Origin: Phallusia mammillata
Taxonomy: Eukaryota > Chordata > Ascidiacea > Phlebobranchia > Ascidiidae
Direction: 5' to 3'
Assembly: GCA_003260075.1 (NCBI GenBank)
Contig: QLIY01000366.1
Location: forward strand, 62,001 to 126,000
DNA length: 64,000 nt
Below the pieces are notes generated by a model that saw only the letters and a list, made by a program, of their open reading frames with translations, made no database searches and had not been told where the DNA came from. Positions 23,636 through 34,400 of this stretch are shown piece after piece (within the stretch, counting starts at the first letter, position 1; each line of letters opens with the position of its first letter). The position numbers and the translations under genes were made by a program.

Positions 23636-26600
23636 ATGGAAAGACGATTATTGTTTCAATTGTTGCTGATTGTTGTTGTTGTTTCGACTTTGGCAGAATT
23701 TTCAAAAGCCCAGAAGAACAAAACCGAATGTATTGGACAAGCTGGTAAGTCGGTCGTTTAAAGTTTAAACATGTAATACCCCCCATCATGCATTTTGTAA
23801 ACAAGACTATGGGTTAGAAAACCAAAAACCGTAACGTAAAATAATAAGTGATGCAAGTTACAAAATTGCTGAATATACGCAAGGTTCTCAAACACACGGC
23901 TAACCAAACACTATTGTGCGGACAGAAATTGCAAGTTATGTGTTTGACTTGAGGCCGAATGGCAGGATGGCAGTGATATTTGGAATAGGAACTGTTTTTG
24001 TGGAAAGAGGCCAAACTGCCACATTCTTGTCAAATTTACTTGCAGTGATTGTTGCGTCATATTTTTCCATTGTTTCGTCACTGTATGCAAATATCTTAAA
24101 ATAAAATAATATAGCGCGGGTAGTTCTTTTTTTTGCTGTACTGTTTTTCTGTTTGTATATATAATACATGAGTTAGATTTTACTATACATTATTTTCGTC
24201 ATGTCAATTAAGACCTTTAACTAATTGAACTAATTTTTTGGCCATCAAAGAAGTTTAAAACCCATTTGAACATATCTTAGTATTGCTGGGTATTTTACTT
24301 TTTGTGAATAGAAAACAACGTTGTTATAAACGTGGACGTTTATCATTATCCTGATCTTCGCCTGCCAGATCGGAACAATCTATCATCAGCAGTTTTGACT
24401 GTAACTTATGAATGGAAAGCTTCGGGTAAGTTACACCGTTACTTATCTGTGTAGTATTTCATACTCTCGGCTACATTTGCGAAAATCATTGATTTCATTT
24501 TATTATTTTGCTGAACAATATTTGCCCGTTTTCAGTATCAATGAGTTGTCTCATTGTTCTGTAAAATGTGTGATTCACTTTTGTATTATTGTTTAATTCA
24601 ACTTTCCGATTTACTCTAAAGTACATGAAAGACCAACATACCTTAATAAAAGACAAACTATATCGTTTGCTCAACAAACTTGTTTTTCAGGGGAAGATTT
24701 CGACGGATTTCTTTATTGTTTTTACGACGGCGACACTGACTGGGTCAAAAAAGGTAAGTGACGTTTTTTATTGAACGAATTTTGACATTTTCTCCCTTGT
24801 TTCCTATCGTTCTTCCTTACCTAGTTAAGTATTTTTCCCCCCCCCCGACATTTCGGTAGAAGTGCAATCATCCTAATCGTTCTTGTTCTGTTTTTAGGAG
24901 AACTGTCCGACAAACAGTGAGTCATTAAACAAAACATGTTTTCTAAAATTTTGTCCAAGTAAACAAAATTTGTTGTGGTTCTCATAACTTCCAGTCAGTC
25001 ATCATTACAATATTTTGCAACCATGTTTTTTTTTCAGGATTTATAGGACGCATTGCGAATCCCTTACAAATCTGACCCTCTTCGTAATTAACAGTAGAGG
25101 TGAATATGTCCAGTCCAACTACCCATGTCAATCTGAGTTGGCTACTCAATGTGCAAAAGCTAACATGTGCAATGTAACCACTGATTGCCCAACCGGAGAT
25201 TTGGCTTTTGCTCCAAAGGTATGTTTGTCATTTTCTATTTGTCCATGTTATTGTTGTCATTTTGTCTTGTTATTTAGTTTGTCTGTCTGGTTAGCAGTTT
25301 GTATGCTTTCCTGTCTGTCTGGCTTGTTGCATAGATTGTTTGCTAGTCTGTTGTTTCTGTCTAACGTTTGTCTGATTTGTTTGTGGTGGTTTATTGGCAT
25401 CGGGTGCTTTGCAGGGGCGCATATGCCTGCCTGTTTTATCAGTTTTTTTAAGAATTTATCTTGCTGCTTGTAACTTCTTTGCCTACAAAATTTGTAGTTG
25501 TATGTCCAAAATATTTTTTTTGTTTCTAGAACCAAACCACTGCGACATTTTCTATCCGTTTTGGAAGACAATATACTTTCAATGTCTTTGCTTATCGTGG
25601 AACTCGCGTCCTGGGTTCTGCCTCCACTGTAAACCACGATGTGTATTTGTTCTGCGGTTATCACCTCATCAAAAATCACTCAATAGACAAACAAGTTGCT
25701 TACGAGTTTTGTCGTGATGAACAAGTCATAAGTAGTAAGTGCTTTTCTTAATGGCGAAAATAATCTGCCATAGGCAGGGTTGCCACACCGTCCTTATTTC
25801 TAAGATTTGTCCTTATTTTGAAAGGCAATGTCTTAGAAAAGTGACTTATTTTCAACAATTACAAGTCAAATCCCTGCTACAATTAAAAGTAAACCTGGAC
25901 TCGAGTTGTCGTAAGATACCCCCCCCCCCCGAAGTATTTTCTACGAACAAGGAGTTGCTGGAACAGATTGTTTCTGGGGGGAAAATACGCATGTAATATG
26001 TCATCGCTCGTATAACTGTAAAAATTATTTTTTTGCAAACGTTTAATTCCTTGTGGATGGAAACTTAATTTTTCGGTTGTCCTTATTTTCGGCTCCTTGT
26101 CGATGGCAAACCTGCCTATAGGTAATGTGGTGAACGGACGTGCAGCTGTTGTTGCTTGCAGTGGGCCTCAAAATAGTAGGAATGTATGTGTGTACGTCGG
26201 GATCAAACTTGTTGGTTGGCCCAAAAATTGGGGCCCGAACCCTCTTTTTGACAAAGCCCGAAAGTGATATTACGAAACAAGTGTAACCGGGCGTCAAGTA
26301 AGGCGCGAGTAAGGCCTGTTTGATTCAAACTCAAGCCCGACCGTGAAGCATGACCGGACTTACAACTCTGGTCATGACACATGAAACATTCAAAGAAACA
26401 CTGCACACTATTTGTTTTGTACGGCTAATGGGTACATGTTAGGTTTTACACAATCGAGGTAACATATCGATATGGAATCAGAAAATAGAAGTATTTACCT
26501 AACGTTTGAAATGTGTCCGATCAATAAATCAGATCTTTCTTCTTCATCCGGACCACCAAGGAACTTCAGTATCGCTTCATATGAGAGAAACCACACAGAC

Positions 26601-28851
26601 CACTCAGTTACAGTGACACTTCAATGGATGCCACCACATCTTGTTGACAACATCCATCACAAGTACCCAGATTCTTACCGGATCTGGTACATTAAAAATG
26701 ACGAGGATCCATCCGTAGCTAGAAAGGTGATGAAGCGTTTTTTATGTTAATATTGTAGTTCAACACTTGCCAGTAAAGTATCCACAAGAGTTGTTTTTTT
26801 TACTGAAGGGGGGAATTGTGTGTGGCTTTATACCAGTTGGTTTACCATAGTATGGTACTCGATGTGCCTTTTCGGGAGATATACGGTAATATCAAACAAA
26901 ACAAATATTTTCTTTAAGCCTTGACCATATTTCTTAAATCAGGCCTAAACTTCTTTATTCCACTAACCACTTATAGAAAATCCATTTCACATTCTTGAAT
27001 AATGTCTTTTTATTTTTAGCTGTATTTGATAACTTTGCAGGATAAAGCAAATGTTACTTGTGCTATAGCTCTAATGTTACTTGTGCTATAGCTCTGCAAA
27101 TGTTACTTGTGCTATAGCTCACTTATTTGCCTTCTTATAACGCTCTTGTCTACAGGTAACATCAAAGAAACGAGACACAATGCATTACTACACTTACCGT
27201 AGACTGGCGGCCGGAAATCAATACATTTTCTATGTTTCCGCTTACATGTTATTGGATAGAATATGTGTTTCCGGACATTGGTGTCAAAACTACGGGACAG
27301 CAACTCATTACGAACTCTATGCTGAAGGTATGATGTTTAAAATTCTAGTCAAACTATTTTTTGTGTTTTCAAATTAATGACCGGCTCATTTGGTACTCAT
27401 TAGTAATGTGAGTTGAAATGACTCGTAAAATGCACCTAATAAAGTCTGAAATTGTTAAATAACTTCAAACGGTAGATACCATGCAGCAGATAAAAACGTT
27501 AACTGAGTTTCCAAACTAACTAAAAACGTGTATGCAGATTGGAACCCTTGCCGGGGTGACAACATGACAGGTGACCGTCACTGTCACCCAGATGCCAATT
27601 GTGAGCTCATATCAAAGGACAGCTTTAACGTCAGCTGCTCATGCAAGCCGGGTTTTAAGGGGGACGGGTTGTCCCAAGTTGTTGGGGGGCGAGGGTGCTG
27701 GGACTTTAACTCATGTTTCGAAACCGTAGCACACTGCGCCCCAACTGCCCAGTGTGTGGACCGTGCCCCACCAGATGAGGGATACGACTGTGTCTGTCCG
27801 TAAGTTGTGCGAAATTTAAGGGTAATCTAAATACTAAATAGTCTTTGTGAAGGATAATCTCTGTTTGCAATCACTTTGCTGTACCGTCGGCAGCAATCAG
27901 TTTGGACTTAGTGTAGACCTAAGCTCAACAATGACCATATTGGTATCCTGGTAACGCCTGTAGTAGAGCTGGTGCACTATGAAATCTAAGCTAAATTTGC
28001 GAAGTCATCTTAACAAACTAAGGATCCAATGGGGTTATTCAAGCTCAATACATTAAAGCTAAATAGGGTTCGAGCTTTATTTAATTTGTATGTATTGTCA
28101 ACCTTTAATATAACAGTATGGTGACATTTGAAAGCCAACATCCATCAAATGTTGTTCTTTGCAGACAAGGTTACATCGGCAATCCGCGAAATACTTGCAT
28201 CAGCATAAAGACCCTGATCCTAGCGTTGGTTTGTCCAATTATGTTTGTTATCGTGTCTGCGATTGTATGCTACTGTTGCTGCAAAAGAAGCGAACGTGTT
28301 AAAAGGTGAGTAACTTCCCAAAGAATTCACCGAGCGTTTGAGAATGCTTTGACAAATAATAAAATGCTATAATTTATGTGTTGCTATAGAATGTAAACCA
28401 GGAACATTTGCCTTTTGATATTACTTTAAAGAAGAAAAAAACGATTGAAGTAATTTAAACCAGTTTTTGTTCACTTTTTCATGTACAAACGGTCAGGACA
28501 AGCCTCTAACAAGGCCACTTACAAGAAACTGAGGGGGCTTATATTTGCAGTTTGCATAGTCTTGGTTTTTGTGGGTAGATTGTTGAAATAATGAGTGATT
28601 TTAAATTGGGGCAAACATCACACACAGTTTGCCTTTAGCGTTGAGAACCTTAGACTAAAACAACAAACAATAACTCAATTTTTAAATGTCGTTTTTAGAA
28701 TCATAGTTTAATATAAAGCATTTTTTGTAGAAGACTCATTTCCAAGCAATCGATGTTTGTGCCGGGCGAAACAGGATCTGATGTAATACCAGTTCTAAAC
28801 CACACCCAGTTTGAGAATGACGTCAAAACAGAATCACAATTTGTTTCCTAG
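23636..28851 (+). CDS. Kinase-less RTK-like receptor (copy 1)
   Basis: Eleven exons: 23636-23744, 24312-24425, 24691-24753, 24898-24916, 25038-25218, 25530-25734, 26533-26726, 27156-27327, 27538-27799, 28165-28305, 28731-28851. The frame is open throughout, giving 526 aa. Domains: signal peptide with a LLLIVVVVSTLA core; Cys-rich region and FN3-like segment (exons 2-6); FN3 domain (exons 7-8, LQWMPP to AAGNQYIFYVSAY); EGF-like repeats (exons 9-10); TM helix about aa 456-477; 49-aa cytoplasmic tail. The tail begins as the juxtamembrane region of the full RTK, then crosses the duplication breakpoint, gains ESQFVS from former 5' flanking DNA and stops at 28849. There is no kinase domain. Intact splice sites and frame argue against a plain pseudogene. 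A decoy or dominant-negative receptor for the ligand of copy 2 is inference. One conserved ectodomain Cys (exon 5) is Ser here. Confidence 0.85.
24837..24846 (+). repeat. Poly-C run replacing paralogous intron sequence
   Basis: Ten C lie between GTTAAGTATTTTT and GACATTTCGG in intron 3 of copy 1. In copy 2 the same two blocks are separated by ordinary sequence of about 25 bases (around 33575-33600). Confidence 0.8.
25775..26114. mobile_element. hAT-like MITE in intron 6 of copy 1
   Basis: Ends are CAGGGTTGCCACACC and TGGCAAACCTG. The flanks GCCATAGG and CCTATAGG are an imperfect 8-base duplication. The matching site in copy 2 (CTGCTATAGGTAATG, near 34692) is empty. A 12-base poly-C run (25919-25930) lies inside the element. 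No coding capacity. Confidence 0.7.
27048..27121 (+). repeat. Short tandem repeat, three units
   Basis: AATGTTACTTGTGCTATAGC plus a short link occurs three times in intron 7 of copy 1. It is absent from copy 2. Confidence 0.85.
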
Positions 28852-29686
28852 TCGTGGACAACGCTTTGCTCTTCATGCACCCCAAGAATGTTTTGGTTAA
28901 AAGTTCAAAAATTACTAATACGTTCCGGGTGGTAGCTGTACTTAGATAATTTCATTACATGATTCATTTCTAAACATATTTATATTGGAGTTTTTGATTA
29001 AATATATCGGCCAAGTAACCTAGCACCATTTCACCATGTATTCACCCAATTTACTCAGCGGCATAGATCTGCGACAAAAGTTCCAAATCTTGAGCAAAAT
29101 GTACCCAGTGGATTATATTTCACATGCTGTTCGAGTAAATAAAAGTAATACACTGGGTTTTTCATTGTAAGAAACTTTGGGGTGGGTATCTTTAAATTTT
29201 GCCAAAGGGCAAAACAAGAGATCAAAGGGTAAAAACATTTGCACAATGGCCTTACGGCGCCTCTGAGTGTACAACAACATTTTTACGCATTACCGCTAGA
29301 AATTGCAACAGAATAAATAACAGTACTCTGGAATTCAAATATACAATGGTACGCATCACAAATACACATTTTACACATCTTTTCAAAAAACTTAACCTAC
29401 CAAATAAAAGTCACAAAACAGTACTAAAAAATGATGATATAATTATACGTTCTGAAATATAGTTTACAAATTTTACACACAACTGCTTCGGTGGATTTGC
29501 CTATTTTTTTCTTTTCCCCGAAAAAGTTTATTCTGTACGCGAGTTAACTAGCAGTGGCTAAAGCTTAGCATTGGATCTCACTTTATGAACCTTGGACAAA
29601 AATTGACCATTTTAAAGTAAGATACAGTTTCCGGTATCTCAAAACGGAAGCTTGCTTACGAAATAGACATTTCGCTGCATTTAGAT

Positions 29687-30152
29687 CAGCGGTTCTCAGG
29701 GGTCGGCTGCGCGATTTCGGAGGGACCGCGAGAAGCTTGAAGTATTTCAAACGTATGTAACTTTAGTTCTTGCGAGTATATTAGCAAAAATCAGACAGAC
29801 AAATGAGTCTTTTGTGACAAGACATAGTTCTTCACTGCATTTTCAAGTAACACTAAAAAACGATTGTTCGCGCACAACTTAATTAGTGTTTTAGTCCTGT
29901 TTGTGACGTAATAAACTGCCATTAAAACATTCCCACACCACGTAATCTGGTACAAGCAAACTGAATTCAGCATGTTGTTGTGGGAATAGTTTCGCAAGGA
30001 ATAAATTAGCTTCTAGTTGTTGCTGCAGCTTTTGTTTCGCTAATTTATACACTTTTTAAAGTTTTATAAATACATTTAGCTTGGACCGCGAGTGCTTGAG
30101 GAAATTGCTAAGGGGCCGTTATGAAAAAAAATTAAAAGTTTGAGAACCACTG
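29687..30152. mobile_element. hAT-like MITE upstream of copy 2
   Basis: Ends are CAGCGGTTCTCA and TGAGAACCACTG. Flanks ATTTAGAT and ATTTTGAT agree at 7 of 8 positions. Unit 1 has the empty site TTTAGATTATTTCC near 18871. The element is 466 bases with no ORF of note. Confidence 0.85.
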
Positions 30153-31428
30153 ATTTTGATTATTTCAAAACTGTTGTAAACAAATATGGTCTCATTTTTT
30201 ACCATACTGTGGGGAAAAATACAAAGAAAAGTTAGTTATTCAAATGAAAATGTGGATCGTAACCAAATGCAGCGTTGTACAAGTTACAATAGGATTTTGA
30301 ACTGTAGAAACAAAGGTTACGAGGCTGTATTGCGCAAAAACCATAGGAAATAAATGTGTAGGAGCTGTTGAAGCCAAAGTTGAACAACTTTAACCATAAA
30401 TGCAGCACTTTACGAGGAAAGTTTCAGTTGGCACTTGGTTTCCAACAGTTCCAACAATATTTAACTTGTAATCTTTGCAAACAACCTTGCGCTGATTCGG
30501 AGTAAAACTTAACAAATACAGATGTCGCTACAAGGAATCTTTCCTCGATGTACAGGATGTGTGATATATACTGTAGAATGAATTTCTGCCTTTAAAGTCT
30601 TAAATTAAAAAAATCTGTAAGAAGGAAAGTGAAGTTTCATCAGCACAGTGCTGTTTAAAAAAGCAGAACATTTTCTAAAAGCAGGGTTTTTGTTAACTTG
30701 GGCAGGTCTGTAGATGTGTTCAAATAAATGCGAACATCGTTTAGGAATACGTACATTTCTGCTCTAAATTAGTACCGGTGACAAACTTTGGTTCTGGTAA
30801 TAATGCACAACGCCTTTTCATCAAACAAGTGGTGTTACTTTTTGTTAAATAGTGTCTAAAACCAATACATTGGTCTCTGAATTTTGAACACAAAGTTGGG
30901 TAGTTTAGCTTAGTAATTAGTTACAGTGTTTTCGGCGTGTTTTTAAGATGTATGGGTACAACAAGCTCAAAAGCCAGACATGGTTAAGGAAAGTGGTATT
31001 GGTTTTGTTTGTGTCGATCTGGCTAATCTTGAGACTCAAATATACAACATATCAACATCGGTTACCATTGGATAAAAACAATGCACCCTATAAAACAGAG
31101 TGACATTTTAATGACATGAATTCTAACGCTGTGGTTTGGATTCATAGCGGTCTATGCTCACATCCTTTTTACAACATGACATATTATATACATACGACAC
31201 TGATATAGTTGGGTATTTGATAGATATGTTGTGCAATGAATGAAGACTAGACGACGCAAGTCATTTGTATTTCAATCAGTTTTGTTAATAGTTAGTACAC
31301 GAAAGCTCTATACAGTTTTTAATGACTTAATGTGACAAATTGTTTGCAGTTTTGCATAATCTACCCTTAAATTTGAACTGACATAACTGGTTGTTGCTGC
31401 AACAGAGGCTAAAAGGGTGTAGGTCAAA

Positions 31429-34400
31429 ATGGAAAGCCTAATTTTGATTATTGTTGTTGTTTCGACTTTGGCAGAATTTTCAAAGGCACAGATGAACAAA
31501 ACCGAATGCATTGGACAAACTGGTAAGTCGGTCGTTCAAACATCAACTGTGTAATAATCCCATTAACCGTAACGAAAAAAAGAGAAAAGATGCAAGTTAA
31601 ACGCTAATTAAAATGCTAAGCAGACGCGAGGTTGTCAAACACCAGGCCATCCAAGGACTTTTTTGCGGCCACAAATTACAAGTTTAGTGTTTGACTTGGG
31701 GTCGAATAACGTGTCTTACCAGGAAGTTAACATGGCACAGTGAATAAATATCAGTGATATTTGCAATAGATTATGTTTCTGCGGCAAGAGGCTGAACTGT
31801 CTCATATTTATATAAATTTACTTGCAGTGATTGTTGCGTCATATTTTCCCATTGTTTCGTCACTGTATGCAAATATCTCAAACTACAATGATATAGCACT
31901 GGTAGTCCATTCATGTTTGCTGTACCGTATTTATGTTTGTTATCACAGTTTTTTACCGGTTTAAATAGTTCAGAAGATAGATTTCTATTACCGTATTATA
32001 CGGACCATAAGGCGCAATTTAAATCATTTTTTCCTCATAAATTGATCGTGCGCCTTATAAGCCGGTGCGCCCAATGTCCCCCCCCCCGGCTCATTTTTTC
32101 TTTTGCTCATTGTACTATTGTGACTTGCTTACATTGATTAATTTTTTTGTTTAATGAGCTTTATACGGTAACCTATACTCCTTAAAATACGTTGCGTTCT
32201 ATAGCCTGGTGCGCCTTATGTATGAACAAAAAACTAATAAAAGCAATTTATTGACAGTGCGCCTTATAATCGGGTGGGCTTTATGGTCCGTAAAATACGG
32301 TATATATTATCCTGAAACTACTAACGAAGTTTTTTCTCACCATCAAAGAAGTTAAAGAAGCATTTGAACATATTTTGGTATTGTTGTGTATTTTACTTAC
32401 AATTCTTGTGAATAGAAAACAACGTTGTGACAAACGTGGAGGTTGAATATTATCCTGATCTTCGCCTGCCAGATCGGAACAACTTATCATCAGCAGTTTT
32501 GACTGTAACTTATGAATGGGAAGCTGCGGGTAAGTCCCACCGTTACTTATCTGTGTAGTATTTCATAAACTGCGTTACATCCGGTGGTGGTATTCAAATT
32601 TTTCTGTCAGTCGGTTCTATCACAAAAATCATATTTTTCGGTCGGTTCTGTTACAAAGAGTCCAGTAACAGTAACAAGTAATGCTAACTGGTTCGCTGAT
32701 CTTATAAAATTTCGTGAGACGGTTCTATAGAACCGGTGCGAATCGGTTGAATCTCACCACTGGTTACATCTCCAAAAATCGTAGATTTTGATTTAATATT
32801 TTATTTAAAAAGTTAAATGGTGAAAGTAACAGCCCTAATAGAGACGTTAAAGGCGACATGCTTTACTTTTCAAACGTTTCGGCAAATGTAAATAAAGCAT
32901 GTCGCCTTTAACGTCTTTTTTGGTTAATTTCACCATTGAACTTAAGAACAGATTCGTATATAGTGTTACTGAAAAATATTTGCACGCATTCAGTTTCAAT
33001 GTGTTGTCCCATAAACTTTTTGCTATTGTTCTGTACAATATATGATTCACTTTTGTATTATTGTTCAATTCAACGTTTTGTTTTTTTCAAACTCAAATGT
33101 ACTCTAAAGCAGTGGTCGGCAACCGCCGGTCCGCGGCCCGGTACCGGTCCGCGAGGAGTTCGTTACCGGTCCGTATAATTTTTCAGGTTAAATGCTATAA
33201 AGCATTTTGCCTATGTATCCCGGGGATGATAAACTAATTTAAGCGTTTTTATTGCTAAATATTTGTAGTTTGTTTAAGACCGGTCCGCGATAAAATTTCA
33301 CTTTCAAAAACGGTCCGCAGTGCAAAAAAGGTTGCCGACCCCTGCTCTAAAGTGCATGAAAGACCAACATACGTTAATAAATGACAAACTATATTGTTTG
33401 CTCAACAAAACGAGACAACATGTTTTCAGGGGAAGATTTCGACGGATTTCTTTATTGTTTTTACGACGGCGACACTGAATGGATCAAAAAAGGCAAGTGA
33501 GGTTGTTTATTTCACGAATTTTGGCATTTTCTCCCTTATTTCCTATCGTTCTTCTTTACCTAGTTAAGTATTTTCGCGAATGTGTTTAAGGTTGTGTTGA
33601 CATTTCGGTAGAAGTGCAATCATCCTAATCGTTCTTGTTCTGTTTTCAGGAGAACTGTCCGACAAACAGTGAGTCATTAAACAAATCATGTTTTTCTAAA
33701 ATTTTGTCCAAGTAAACAAAACTTGTTGTGGTTCTCATAACTTCTAGTCAGTCATCACGAAAATATTTTGCAACTATGTGTTTTTTTCATTTTTCAGGAT
33801 TTATATAAAGCATTGCGAATCCCTCACTAATCTGACACTCTTCGTAAATAACAGTAGAGGTGAATATGTCCAGTGCAACTACCCATGTCAATCTGAGTTG
33901 GCTACTCAATGTGCAAAAGCTAACATGTGCAATGTAACCACTGATTGCCCAACCGGAGATTTGACTTTTGCTCCAAAGGTCCGCCTGTGATTTTTTATTT
34001 GTCTATGGCAGGGGTCACCAAACTTTTTTCACTGCGGGCCGGATTAGTTGAATAATGATTGGCGTAGGCCGCATAGTTTCATGCCCCCGCGCCGTCTTTC
34101 CAAACTTAACCCGTAAGGCGATTTTTATAGGGGCGCTAAGATATGGTCTTTGCACAATCCCAAAAGTCTGGTGATGCGGCCGAATCCGCCCCGCGGGCCA
34201 TAGTTTGGTGACCCCTGTGGTCTTGTTTGTAGTTTGTCTGTCTGCCTGTCTATCTGTCTGTCTGACTTTTTTGCTGGTATGTTGTTTCCGTCAGACGTTT
34301 GTTTGATTTGTTTGTGGTGGTTTATTGGCATCGGGTGCTTTGCAGGGGCACATACGCCTGCCAGTCTTACCATTTTTTTAAGAATTTATCTTGTTGTTTG

